Shown here in pieces: positions 7,937 through 15,899 of a stretch of 22,747 nt of DNA. Numbering within the stretch: position 1 is the first letter of the stretch; each line of letters begins with the position of its first letter. The translations under genes and the position numbers were made by a program. Origin of the DNA: an uncultured Clostridia bacterium (GTDB taxonomy: Bacteria; Bacillota; Clostridia; Christensenellales; Aristaeellaceae); NCBI GenBank assembly GCA_946409855.1, contig CAMJXZ010000011.1, positions 1 to 22,747 on the forward strand, given 5' to 3'. Below the pieces are notes generated by a model. The model made no database searches. It saw nothing but the letters and a program-made list of their open reading frames with translations, and was not told the DNA's origin.

Positions 7937-9318
7937 AGCGCTTTGAGGCGGAGCTGACCCCCGTGCGGGAGCCGGGCGGGATCGGACGGATGCACGTCCG
8001 GCTGACGCTTTTCGGCGCGGACGCGCGGGCGGGCGATGAGCTTGCCCGCATCCGGCGCCGCACGGTGGGCGTTCCCGGCGCGGAGCCGCTGGGAACGGCC
8101 GTTTCGGACGAACTGGGCGCGCTTCCCTTCGTCCTGAAGGAATGGGAGGAATACCCGGTTTGTTATCTGGGCGTGTACGCCGGCCGGGCGGCTAGGGGGC
8201 CGGTGGTGATCGAGTACGACGTCGCCGCCGGCAGCCGGCCGGATCACGGCCGCCACGGGCCCTACTTTGAATGGGCGGCCGAAAGCGGCGGCGTCAGCGG
8301 CCCGGGGTTTGCCTTCCTGATGGCGCCGGCCGGCTTTTCCGGGGCGCTTTCCCTGGTCTGGCACCGGGAGCGTCTGGAGGAGGGGGACCGCTGCGTCTGC
8401 ACCTGGGGGGAAGGAAACCTTGCCCTGGACGGTCCCGCCGAGCTCCTGACCGATTGTTATTACATGCTGGGCCCGGTCCGGAGCGTGACGGAAGGGGAGT
8501 TTGGTCTCTACTGGCTGACCGAACCGGACTTTGACGCGCAAAGCCTCGCGGCCTTTACCCGGGATCTGTTCGCCCGCATGCAGGCTTTCTTTCTGGACGA
8601 CCGGCAGGTCTACCGCGTCTTCATGCGCGAGGACCATACGGAAACCAGCGGCGGGACGGCGCTGCGCCGTTCCTACATGTTCGGCTGGAACCGGCGCCGG
8701 CAGGTCAGCCAGGTCAAACGGCAGATCCTGCTGGCCCATGAGATGGTGCACAACTGGCCGCACCTGAACGACGAACCCTACGGCGTCACCACCTGGTACA
8801 GCGAGGGGACGGCGGAATACTATTCCCTGCTGCTCCCGCTCAGGGCGGGGCTGATCAGCAGGGAGCAGGCGCTCCGGGAACTGCAGGAGCGGACGGACGC
8901 CTACTATACCAACCCGACCCGGCACCTGTCCAACATGGAAGCGGCCCGCGCCGCCTGGGAAGACCGGCGGGCCCAGCGCCTTTCCTACGGCCGGGGGCTC
9001 TTTTATCTGGCCGGGGCCGACCGGCGGATCCGGCGGGCAAGCGGCGGCCGGGTCTCCCTGGACGACGTCGTCCGCGCCCTGATCCTCAAGGACCGGCAGG
9101 GCGTAACGCTGGGCAATCAGGTCTATCTGGACACGGTGCGCGGGCTCTGCGGGCTGGATGAAACGGAGGCGCTTCACGCCATGTGCGAAGGGAAGGATTT
9201 CGCGCCCGACGCGGACAGCCTGGACGCCCTGTTCACCGTAACGCCGTACGATACCGCGGAGCAGGATACCGGCAAGCCCGCCGTGTCCTACCGCTGGGGG
9301 CTGCGGCGGGAAAGATAA
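7933..9318 (+). CDS. Gluzincin metallopeptidase, M61/M1-like (HEXXH)
   Basis: This 461-residue protein contains HEMVHNW, with zinc ligands His269 and His273 and catalytic Glu270, followed by WYSEGTAEYY with Glu291 as the third ligand. There are 17 residues between His273 and Glu291, one fewer than the 18 typical of M1 aminopeptidases. The W-x-SEG-x-x-x-YY context resembles M61 glycyl aminopeptidases. Residues 1 to about 230 are predicted to be mostly beta, comparable to the N-terminal domain of M1/M61 enzymes. After the catalytic core comes a helical region. There is no signal peptide. The start overlaps the reductase stop (ATGA) with GAGGAGG before it. An aminopeptidase role would complement the two carboxypeptidases upstream. 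Assignment to M61 rather than M1 is uncertain. Confidence 0.75.
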   Translation: MKRFEAELTPVREPGGIGRMHVRLTLFGADARAGDELARIRRRTVGVPGAEPLGTAVSDELGALPFVLKEWEEYPVCYLGVYAGRAARGPVVIEYDVAAGSRPDHGRHGPYFEWAAESGGVSGPGFAFLMAPAGFSGALSLVWHRERLEEGDRCVCTWGEGNLALDGPAELLTDCYYMLGPVRSVTEGEFGLYWLTEPDFDAQSLAAFTRDLFARMQAFFLDDRQVYRVFMREDHTETSGGTALRRSYMFGWNRRRQVSQVKRQILLAHEMVHNWPHLNDEPYGVTTWYSEGTAEYYSLLLPLRAGLISREQALRELQERTDAYYTNPTRHLSNMEAARAAWEDRRAQRLSYGRGLFYLAGADRRIRRASGGRVSLDDVVRALILKDRQGVTLGNQVYLDTVRGLCGLDETEALHAMCEGKDFAPDADSLDALFTVTPYDTAEQDTGKPAVSYRWGLRRER

Positions 9319-9355
9319 GCCCTGCGCTCAGGAACCGAAGGCTGGAGGCATCCGG

Positions 9356-11350
9356 ATGAAGCAGTTTACACCCGATGAAATCAAAAAGCTCAGGTATCTG
9401 TCCCGGCCTGTCTGGTCTCCGGACGGGAAGCTGGTCGCGCTGACCGTCACCGGGGCGGGCCCCAAAGGGACGCTCTGTCCGTCTGTCCGGGCGCTCAGCG
9501 CCGGAACGGGCGAAACGGTGTACCAGACGCCCGAAGGCGTGCCGGAAAGCCTGCCCCTCTTTTCGGAGGACGGCGGGCTGTACGCCCTGTGCGGCGCTTC
9601 CGGGGAAAAACAGGTCTGGCGCGTCTGGCCGGAACGGACGCAGATCACCAACCTGCGCCACGGCGCGGTCCGGTATGACCTGGCGGCCGGGCGCGTCGTC
9701 TTTGAAGCGGTCCTCTGGCCGGAAGAGGCTGCGGGGAACCTGGCCTTCACGGAGATGGACGAAGGGGAAAAAGACCGGTGGCTGAAAGAGCTGGACGGGC
9801 GTCCCTATGCGGCGGAGGAGCTTACGTACAAGCTGGACGAGTGGTTCGGCATGCGCAAGGGGGAGTACAGCCATATCGGTGTCCTGGATGAAAACGGCCC
9901 CCGCCTGCTTACGGAAGGGGCTGCCGGAGAGATGGAGTGCTCTTTCCCCGCCCTTTCGCCGGACGGGAAAACGCTCGCCTTCTTTGCCTGCACCAACAAA
10001 GGCCCCCACGGCCGGGAAGGGAAGCTGTTCGTGACGGATACGGGCGGCGGCGCGCCCCGGCCGCTGGGGGAAGGGATCCTGTTTGCGGACGGGCAGCCGC
10101 CCCTGTTTTCCCCGGACGGGCAGTGCGTCTGGGCGCTTGCCTCCCGGTCCTTTCCGGACGGCTGGTCCCAGGTGCTGGCCTGCGTCCGCCTGTCGGACGG
10201 GCAGGTCCGCTATTATCCCGACCTGACGGAGGACAGCGCCTGCTCCGGCGTGGGGGAGACGGTCGCCTGCCGGACGGAAAACGGGGACACGGGGCGCTGC
10301 TTCCAGGTGCATCAGGACCGGGTCTTTTTCCTGGACGCTTTTCACGGGCGTTCCCGGCTGTGTTCTGTTTCCCTCTCCGCCCCGGAAAGGGTGGAGGTTG
10401 TCCGGGATCAGACGGATGTGCAGGGCTTTTCCGTCAGTAAAAAGGGCCGGCTTGCGCTGCTGCTGGGTTCCTTCCGGAGCCCGGCGGAGCTTTATCTGGA
10501 CGGGCGGCAGATGACGGACGAAAACGCCTGGCTCCGGGCGTACGCGCTGCCGGAAACGGAGGAATTCCATCTCCCTTCCGGGGACGGCCGGGCGGAGCTG
10601 ACCTGCTTTTATACCCATCCCATCGGAAAAGCGGAACCGGCCCCCGCGGTGCTTTACATCAAGGGCGGGCCGGAGAACATGTATGCCCATGCCTATTTCC
10701 ACGAGATCCACGCCCTGGCCGCGGCGGGCTTCGGCGTGCTGCACGGCAATCCCCGGGGCAGCGCGGGCTTTGGCCGCGCCTTCCGTTCGGGAGGCGTGTG
10801 CTGGAAGGACGAAGCGATGAACGACCTTGCGGACATGTGCCGGGAAGCCGTCCGGCGGGGCTGGGCGGACGCGCGCAGGCTGGGGGTGACGGGCGGCAGC
10901 TACGGCGGGTACATGACCCTCAAGCTGATCGGCAGGACCGGTCTGTTCGCCGCCGCCGCCGGGCAGCGGGTGCTGGCCAATCCCGGCACCTCCTACGGCA
11001 CGGGGGACGTGGGCTGGGTCAGCGCCGCGGGGGAGATTCCCGCCCACTTTTCCATGTACGCCTACCTGCTGGACCGGGCGCGGGGCAGCAACGTCAGCCG
11101 GGTCGACAAAATCAATACGCCCCTGCTCCTTCTGCACGGGCTTTCCGACTACCGCTGCACCTTTGAGCAGGCGGAGCAGATGTTCGTCGCCATGAAGGAG
11201 CGCCGGCCGGAGGTCCCGGTGCGGCTGGTGATGTTCCCCGGGGAAAACCACGGCCTGACCCGGACGGGCAGCATCCCCCACCAGGTGCGGCACCTGGAGG
11301 AGATCATCACCTGGATGGAAAAATATTTATGCGGGGAGGCGGCGGAATGA
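9356..11350 (+). CDS. S9 family serine peptidase with beta-propeller, variant KGGP oxyanion motif
   Basis: This 664-residue protein has the length and layout of an S9C-type acylaminoacyl peptidase. About 400 N-terminal residues hold repeated propeller-like phrases (for example SPDGK, FSPDGQ), followed by a hydrolase domain. The triad is Ser515 in GGSYGGYMT, Asp598 in HGLSDYRC and His632 in PGENHGLT. The motif that is normally HGGP reads IKGGPENMY here. Such enzymes trim small peptides and exclude folded proteins. It begins 37 nt after the metallopeptidase gene with GGAGG before the ATG, and ends in an ATGA overlap with a second S9 gene. No signal peptide is seen, so a cytosolic location is inferred. 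Confidence 0.9.
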   Translation: MKQFTPDEIKKLRYLSRPVWSPDGKLVALTVTGAGPKGTLCPSVRALSAGTGETVYQTPEGVPESLPLFSEDGGLYALCGASGEKQVWRVWPERTQITNLRHGAVRYDLAAGRVVFEAVLWPEEAAGNLAFTEMDEGEKDRWLKELDGRPYAAEELTYKLDEWFGMRKGEYSHIGVLDENGPRLLTEGAAGEMECSFPALSPDGKTLAFFACTNKGPHGREGKLFVTDTGGGAPRPLGEGILFADGQPPLFSPDGQCVWALASRSFPDGWSQVLACVRLSDGQVRYYPDLTEDSACSGVGETVACRTENGDTGRCFQVHQDRVFFLDAFHGRSRLCSVSLSAPERVEVVRDQTDVQGFSVSKKGRLALLLGSFRSPAELYLDGRQMTDENAWLRAYALPETEEFHLPSGDGRAELTCFYTHPIGKAEPAPAVLYIKGGPENMYAHAYFHEIHALAAAGFGVLHGNPRGSAGFGRAFRSGGVCWKDEAMNDLADMCREAVRRGWADARRLGVTGGSYGGYMTLKLIGRTGLFAAAAGQRVLANPGTSYGTGDVGWVSAAGEIPAHFSMYAYLLDRARGSNVSRVDKINTPLLLLHGLSDYRCTFEQAEQMFVAMKERRPEVPVRLVMFPGENHGLTRTGSIPHQVRHLEEIITWMEKYLCGEAAE

Positions 11351-13305
11351 AGCGTCTGATGACCCTGGACGACTGCTGCGCTCTGGAGCGGCTGAGCGGC
11401 GGGGACTGGCTGGCGGAGGCCGGCCTGGTCTGCTGGACTTCCGGAAGGACCGGCGGCGTAAAGGTCAGAAGCCTGCGGGACGGGACGGTGCGGACGTTCA
11501 GCGCCGGCGGGCAGGGGGAAAGCGACCCCCGCTTTTCCAGAGACGGGCGGTACGTGTGCTTTTTGTCTTCCCTGCCCGGAAAAGGCCGGCAGGTGTGCGC
11601 GGGCGACTTGCAAAGCGGTCTGGTCCGGCAGGTCAGCGCGATCTCCGGTGCCGCGACGGACCCCGTCTGGCATCCGGACGGAAGGCGCATCCTCTTTTCC
11701 TCGGCCCAGGGGGCGGGCGGACGTCCGGCCGGGGACGAGCCGGTGGTGATCGAAGACTTCCATTACAAGGTGGACGGCGCCGGCTTCATTCGGCCGGACG
11801 GACATGTGCAGCTCTTCCTTACCGACGCGGAAACGGGGGAGACCCGGCAGCTGACGGAAGGTCCGTCGGACTGGATGCACCATGCCGTTTCCCCGGACGG
11901 GCGGTATATCGCCGCGGTGGGCAACCTGAACCGCCCCCGGGAAGAGAGCATCGGCTATGACCTGTTTGTGATGGACCTGACGGAGGACCAGCCGTCCTTC
12001 CGCCAGATTTCCAAAGACCTGACCATGGTGTCCTATCCAAACCCCGTCCGGCCTGTGTTCACGGCGGACGGGCAGGCCGTCGTCATGGCCGTGCTGGACC
12101 CGGAGGCGGACCCGGCGCTGGGCTATCCGCCGGCGGTTTTGTACCGCTTTGCGGTGGACGGCGGGGAAGCCGTCCGGCTCTTCCGGGCGGATGAGCAGTG
12201 CTATCAGTGCGTCCAGTTCCCGTATAACGCCTTCTGCGGCCGGGGAATGGACAAAATGCAGCTGGACCCGGAGACCGGGGACATCTATTTCGTTGCCGGC
12301 TGGCAGGGGCAGGGAAACCTGTACCGGCTGCAGGCGTCCGGCGGGCAGAGAGCGGTGCCGGTGCGGGCGGGCCGGCAGGTGATCCACGGCCTGAGCCGCA
12401 TCCAGGGGGGCCGGGCGATGATCGCCCGCGGGCAGGCCGACCGGCCGGAGGGCTATTTCCTGATCGACCTGAGGGGAGAAGGGGAAGAGCTGCTGGTGCA
12501 GTCCGCCGAAGAGGTCCTGTGGGACTGCGAGCTGGCCCGGACGGAGGACTTTTTCTTTGACACCCTGGACGGGGAAAGCCGGGTGCACGGCTTTGTCACC
12601 CTCCCGCCCGGGCTCAAAGCGGGGGGAAAATGCCCGGCCGTGCTGTATATCCACGGCGGCCCCCACCCGTTTTACACCTATGGGTTTACGGCGGAGTTTC
12701 AGGCCCTGGCCGCCCGTGGGTACGCGGTGCTCTGGTGCAACCCCCGCGGCAGCAGCGGCTACGGCCCCGTCCACCAGAACTACGCCCGCGCCACGGACGG
12801 CAGCGCCTATACGGACCTGATGCAGTTTACCGCCGAGGCGCTGCGCCTGTTTCCGGCGCTGGACGGAGACCGCCTGGCGGTGACCGGCGGCAGCTACGGC
12901 GGGTACATGACCAACTGGATCGCTTCCCATGCCAGGCGTTTCCGCGCTTATATCACCCAGCGGAGCGTCGTGAGCGATCTGATCGGGTACGCGTCTTCCG
13001 ACATGCAGGGGTCCAGCAGGGCGTTTCCGAACTTTGAGGAATTCATGGCGGACGCCCTCCGGAAATCCCCCGTCGCGTACGCCGAAAGGATCGACCGGCC
13101 CCTGCTGATCCTCCACGGGGAGGACGACCTGCGCTGCCCGGTGGAAGGGGCGCATCAGCTGTTTACCGCGGTCAAGGACCTGCACCCGGATCTGCCGGTC
13201 CGGCTGGTGATCTTCCCCCATACCGCCCACGACCAGCCCGGCCGGCCGGACCTGCTGCGCCGTTACTATCAGGAAATGTACGACTGGCTGGACCGGTACG
13301 TCTGA
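11347..13305 (+). CDS. S9 family serine peptidase (S9C/acylaminoacyl peptidase type)
   Basis: The protein is 652 residues from the ATG at 11347. I chose this over the ATG at 11329 because it forms the ATGA overlap with the previous stop and has GGGGAGG seven bases upstream. The N-terminal part is a beta-propeller with phrases such as FSRDGRYV, WHPDGRRI and SPDGRYI. The hydrolase domain carries HGGPHPFY, CNPRGSSGYG, nucleophile Ser516 in GGSYGGYMTNW, Asp594 in HGEDDLRCP and His628 in PHTAHDQ. It matches the S9C consensus more closely than its upstream neighbour. It is the third S9 peptidase of the operon, and its different oxyanion and flanking residues suggest different substrate preferences, not simple duplication. 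Confidence 0.92.
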   Translation: MKRLMTLDDCCALERLSGGDWLAEAGLVCWTSGRTGGVKVRSLRDGTVRTFSAGGQGESDPRFSRDGRYVCFLSSLPGKGRQVCAGDLQSGLVRQVSAISGAATDPVWHPDGRRILFSSAQGAGGRPAGDEPVVIEDFHYKVDGAGFIRPDGHVQLFLTDAETGETRQLTEGPSDWMHHAVSPDGRYIAAVGNLNRPREESIGYDLFVMDLTEDQPSFRQISKDLTMVSYPNPVRPVFTADGQAVVMAVLDPEADPALGYPPAVLYRFAVDGGEAVRLFRADEQCYQCVQFPYNAFCGRGMDKMQLDPETGDIYFVAGWQGQGNLYRLQASGGQRAVPVRAGRQVIHGLSRIQGGRAMIARGQADRPEGYFLIDLRGEGEELLVQSAEEVLWDCELARTEDFFFDTLDGESRVHGFVTLPPGLKAGGKCPAVLYIHGGPHPFYTYGFTAEFQALAARGYAVLWCNPRGSSGYGPVHQNYARATDGSAYTDLMQFTAEALRLFPALDGDRLAVTGGSYGGYMTNWIASHARRFRAYITQRSVVSDLIGYASSDMQGSSRAFPNFEEFMADALRKSPVAYAERIDRPLLILHGEDDLRCPVEGAHQLFTAVKDLHPDLPVRLVIFPHTAHDQPGRPDLLRRYYQEMYDWLDRYV

Positions 13306-13338
13306 CCGGCGGATCAGGATACGGAAAGGAGCAATGCC

Positions 13339-14169
13339 ATGCTGCAGGATATCGGGGAACGCTTTGACGCTTCGTTTCATCCCCTGCCGCCGCGCGCGCA
13401 GGACCCGGTGCTCTGCTTTGACAAAAGCAGCGTGCTGATCCGGGAAGCGCCGGAGGGGTTTGCCTTTCCTTTGGCGGAGGCTTTCCATCAAGGGAAGCTT
13501 ACCTGGCTGTTCCGGATCGGGGAAACATCCTATTTTCTCCTGGACGGGCGGGAGCAGCCCGTCCCGGCGGGGTATTCCTTCGTTCCTCTTCGGCAGCTGC
13601 GGGCGCGGGAACCGCAGGCCCGGGCCTTCGCCGCTTTCACGGGCAGGCACCTGCATTACTGGTATACCCATCAGCGCTTCTGCGGCGCCTGCGGCGAAAA
13701 GACGGTCCCTTCCCAAGCGGAGCGGGCGCTCGTCTGCCCCGCTTGCGGGAGCGTCTATTACCCGGTGATCGCGCCGGCGGTCATCATCGCCGTCACGAAG
13801 GGGGACCGGATTCTGGTATCCCGCTACGCCAACCGCCCCTACCGGGCGATTGCGCTGCTGGCGGGCTATACCGAGATCGGGGAAACGATCGAGGATACGG
13901 TGCGCCGGGAGGTCATGGAAGAAACCGGCATCCACGTCAAAAACCTGCGCTATTTTGCCTCCCAGCCCTGGGGGATCGACCACGACGTGCTGATGGGCTT
14001 TTTCTGCGAGGCGGACGGGGACGAGCCCCTGCGCGTGGCGCGGGACGAGCTGGAGGAGGCCTGGTGGGCTTCCCGGGAGGAACTGAAGGACCTGCCGGAT
14101 CACGCGTCCCTGACGCTGACGATGATCCGCGCCTTCCGGGACGGTTTGGTTCCGGAGAACGTCCCGTAA
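13339..14169 (+). CDS. nudC: NAD(+)/NADH diphosphatase NudC (zinc-ribbon Nudix hydrolase)
   Basis: This 276-residue protein has the NudC architecture. An N-terminal domain is followed by a four-cysteine zinc ribbon (Cys115, 118, 133, 136) and a Nudix domain with the box at residues 176-198 (GYTEIGET then REVMEETG). Just after it comes FASQPW, the start of the NudC-specific SQPW motif. The family hydrolyses NAD(H) to AMP and NMN(H) and can remove NAD caps from RNA. Beyond SQPW the sequence reads GIDHDVLMGF, where the classical motif is SQPWPFPxS, so the signature is divergent. It lies 33 nt after the last S9 gene with AAAGGAG upstream and is followed directly by the operon terminator. Confidence 0.85.
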   Translation: MLQDIGERFDASFHPLPPRAQDPVLCFDKSSVLIREAPEGFAFPLAEAFHQGKLTWLFRIGETSYFLLDGREQPVPAGYSFVPLRQLRAREPQARAFAAFTGRHLHYWYTHQRFCGACGEKTVPSQAERALVCPACGSVYYPVIAPAVIIAVTKGDRILVSRYANRPYRAIALLAGYTEIGETIEDTVRREVMEETGIHVKNLRYFASQPWGIDHDVLMGFFCEADGDEPLRVARDELEEAWWASREELKDLPDHASLTLTMIRAFRDGLVPENVP

Positions 14170-14183
14170 ATTGGATACAAAAC

Positions 14184-14240
14184 AAAAAAGGCGCGGCCGC
14201 TGCCTGAAATCAGGACGGCGGTTCGCGCCTTTTGTTGTTG
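14184..14240. terminator. Bidirectional intrinsic terminator between nudC and the opposing usp-like gene
   Basis: The stem AAAAGGCGCG (14186-14195) pairs with CGCGCCTTTT (14224-14233). A further GCCG/CGGC pair and a CCTG-AAAT-CAGG hairpin lie inside it. Plus-strand transcripts end in a T4 tract, and minus-strand transcripts end in a T6 tract, so it should stop both converging units. Confidence 0.8.
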
Positions 14241-14257
14241 GGGCGGATCTTCAATTT

Positions 14258-14638
14258 TCAATCCCGGACGATTTCCAGCGGGATCTGCGGGATCATGGGC
14301 GTCAGCTTTTCCGGCATTGCGGGCAGGCGGCCGCGGGGGGATTCCCCCAGCACCACCAGCGCGGCGCGGTATTTGCGGGCGTAGTCCGCGATGGTCTTTT
14401 CCACGTCCTGGGAGGAAATGATCTCCATCTCCGCGTCCGCTTCCCGGGCCAGGCGGTACAGGTCGTTCAGGGCGGAAGAAATGTCCGGGTTGCCCATCAT
14501 CGTCTTTTCCCGGGTGCGCACGTGCAGCACCCTGAGCGGGCAGTTTTTTTCGTCCGCCCGTTCCCTGCCTCTCCGGATCAGCCTGCCGCAGCTCATCTGG
14601 TCGGTCACGCAGACCAGTACCGTTTCAGTTTCCGACAT
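14258..14638 (-). CDS. Universal stress protein-like small protein (KdpD Usp-domain type)
   Basis: The gene encodes 126 residues, the size of a single Usp domain. The N-terminus TVLVCVTDQMSCGRLIRRG resembles the Usp segment of KdpD sensor kinases (VLVCV then a Cys/Ser-x-RLIRRG helix), and the end has VVLGESPRGRLP and PLEIVRD, matching the last two strands of the fold. The G-x9-G-S/T segment used for ATP binding in UspFG-type proteins is not evident, so ATP binding is doubtful. GAGGAGG lies upstream of the ATG on the minus strand. The gene follows the membrane protein gene by 15 nt, so the two probably share a transcript ended by the 14184-14240 terminator. Its role is unknown. Confidence 0.7.
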   Translation of the reverse strand: MSETETVLVCVTDQMSCGRLIRRGRERADEKNCPLRVLHVRTREKTMMGNPDISSALNDLYRLAREADAEMEIISSQDVEKTIADYARKYRAALVVLGESPRGRLPAMPEKLTPMIPQIPLEIVRD

Positions 14639-14653
14639 GACAGGATGTCCTCC

Positions 14654-15118
14654 TCAGCATTTTTCCCAGTAGGATACGAAGCGCGCGCAGGAGCGCACGT
14701 GCAGCCGGTCGCCCAGCTGCCAGTCCGGCTTGTCCAGGTTGGCGTCCAGGTACAGCAGCCGGTCGTCCTCTTCATTGGCCAGGTCGCCCACGCTCAGGCA
14801 GAAGGGGTAGTACATCACGCCCTCCCGTTCCACGGCTTTGTCCCCCAGGTTCTTGATGACGCCGGTGTACTCTTTCTGGTCGCTGCCCAGCGCGTTCTGG
14901 ATGTGGCGGCGGTAGGCCTTGAGCGGGGCGATCAGCACGGAGGCCGAAAAGATCATCAGCACCCCGCCCAGGGCCAGCAGCACCATGGTCAGCACCTTCA
15001 TCCGCAGGACGAACGTGACCACCCCGGCGGCCAGCAGCAGCGCGGCCGGCACATAGCAAAGCAGCCGTTCCTTCCTGATCTGCGCGCTCAGCGCCTGAAG
15101 GTCCTTTTCCTGATACAT
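14654..15118 (-). CDS. Two-helix membrane protein of unknown function
   Basis: I do not recognise this 154-residue protein. The ATG at 15118 is chosen because AGGAGGGG sits 6 nt upstream; an in-frame ATG at 15154 has no such site. After a charged N-terminus there are two hydrophobic segments at about residues 19-39 and 43-66, then a soluble part of about 85 residues with predicted strands (EYTGVIKNLGDKAV, RLLYLDANL) and a final WEKC. The layout suggests a small membrane-anchored beta domain facing the cytoplasm. It is the first gene of a likely pair with the Usp-like gene. Confidence 0.7.
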   Translation of the reverse strand: MYQEKDLQALSAQIRKERLLCYVPAALLLAAGVVTFVLRMKVLTMVLLALGGVLMIFSASVLIAPLKAYRRHIQNALGSDQKEYTGVIKNLGDKAVEREGVMYYPFCLSVGDLANEEDDRLLYLDANLDKPDWQLGDRLHVRSCARFVSYWEKC

Positions 15119-15144
15119 GGCGCACCCCTCCTGTTCCTGCTGAT

Positions 15145-15173
15145 ATTTTACCATCTTTGCCCGGAAAAGTACA
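15145..15173 (-). promoter_or_regulatory. Possible promoter for the two-helix membrane protein
   Basis: On the minus strand TAAAAT (15145-15150) is a good -10 element 27 nt before the ATG. With a 17-nt spacer the -35 would be TGTACT, a weak match. The assignment rests mostly on the -10 and on position. Confidence 0.3.
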
Positions 15174-15186
15174 GCCGCAATCCGGA

Positions 15187-15224
15187 CAAAAAAGGGGCAG
15201 CGCCGTTTCCTGATGATACGGCGC
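15187..15224 (-). terminator. Intrinsic terminator of the TTG-start membrane protein gene
   Basis: Read on the minus strand, GCGCCGT pairs with ACGGCGC (stem ends 15200 and 15224) around an 11-nt loop, followed by CCCC and a T6 tract (15188-15193). It lies just past the stop at 15237. Confidence 0.8.
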
Positions 15225-15236
15225 GGTTCATTTCCT

Positions 15237-15848
15237 TTATCTGCCCGCTTTGCCCATGATGACGCCGACGAGCCCCAGCAGGGCGGCGGCGGCGATCAGA
15301 TAATAGGCCCTGTAAAGCAGGAACCGGATGATTTTCTCCGTGTCAGTCTGCACGTACCGCGTGACCCGGTTCACGCTGTCGTCAGCAACCACCAGGTCAT
15401 AGTCCCCGTACTTTCCCAGCGTGCTGCGGTAATCGCTGTAGTGGGAAAACTTGCTGCGCACCGTCGACAGCTGCCCGTACAGGGTAACCGGCACGCTGCC
15501 GTCATACCTTTTTTTGGAGGAAGAAGAATAGGATGAAGAACTTACGTCGTCATAGACCAGCGTGTTCCCCTTTGAATCCCTGGCCAGGTACAGGGAATGA
15601 TAGGTCGTGGTGCCTTTATCGTTTTTTCCGATGGAGAATTTGCTTGTAGCGGTCACCAGATGCGTCGTTTCCACCGCTCTGAACTGCACCCAGCCGTCCA
15701 GGCTGTTCTGCTGGGCGCTTCCGTACACGGGAAACGAGGCCATATCAACGTGTTCCGCGGTTCCCTTGAAACGGTCGGACAGCAGGGTGCCGGAGATGCC
15801 CAGCACCAGCAGGAGCAGGGCCAGTTTTTTGAACGTTGAGCTTTTCAA
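15237..15848 (-). CDS. Membrane protein with N- and C-terminal helices, TTG start, function unknown
   Basis: The protein is about 203 residues if translation begins at the TTG at 15848, which has AAAGGAGG eight bases upstream. An in-frame ATG at 15941 exists, but it lies inside the long inverted repeat and has no clear ribosome site. Residues 9-24 form a hydrophobic helix after two lysines. The middle has a serine-rich run (DVSSSSYSSSSKKR) and strands, and a second helix lies near the C-terminus (YYLIAAAALLGLVGVIMG). This topology places the middle domain probably outside the cell. I do not recognise the family. It has its own terminator downstream, and I see no convincing promoter. Confidence 0.65.
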   Translation of the reverse strand: MKSSTFKKLALLLLVLGISGTLLSDRFKGTAEHVDMASFPVYGSAQQNSLDGWVQFRAVETTHLVTATSKFSIGKNDKGTTTYHSLYLARDSKGNTLVYDDVSSSSYSSSSKKRYDGSVPVTLYGQLSTVRSKFSHYSDYRSTLGKYGDYDLVVADDSVNRVTRYVQTDTEKIIRFLLYRAYYLIAAAALLGLVGVIMGKAGR

Positions 15849-15868
15849 AACAGGTTCCTCCTTTGTGC

Positions 15869-15885
15869 CCGGGGATGGTCCCCGG
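15869..15885 (-). other. Small GC hairpin just upstream of a ribosome site
   Basis: CCGGGGA and TCCCCGG form a 7-bp stem with a 3-nt loop in the leader of the TTG-start gene, a few bases upstream of its AAAGGAGG. It has no T tract, so it is not a terminator. It may shape leader RNA. Confidence 0.4.
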
Positions 15886-15899
15886 CGTTTCATCCTGCA

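Noticed and set aside
11149..14103. Open frame of 984 codons on the minus strand
   Set aside because: It is antisense to two S9 genes and nudC, which have intact catalytic motifs; the translation is Gly/Arg/Pro-rich shadow sequence.
14171..15259. Plus-strand open frame of 362 codons opposite the Usp-like and membrane genes
   Set aside because: It begins inside the terminator and spans two minus-strand genes with good ribosome sites; no family resemblance.
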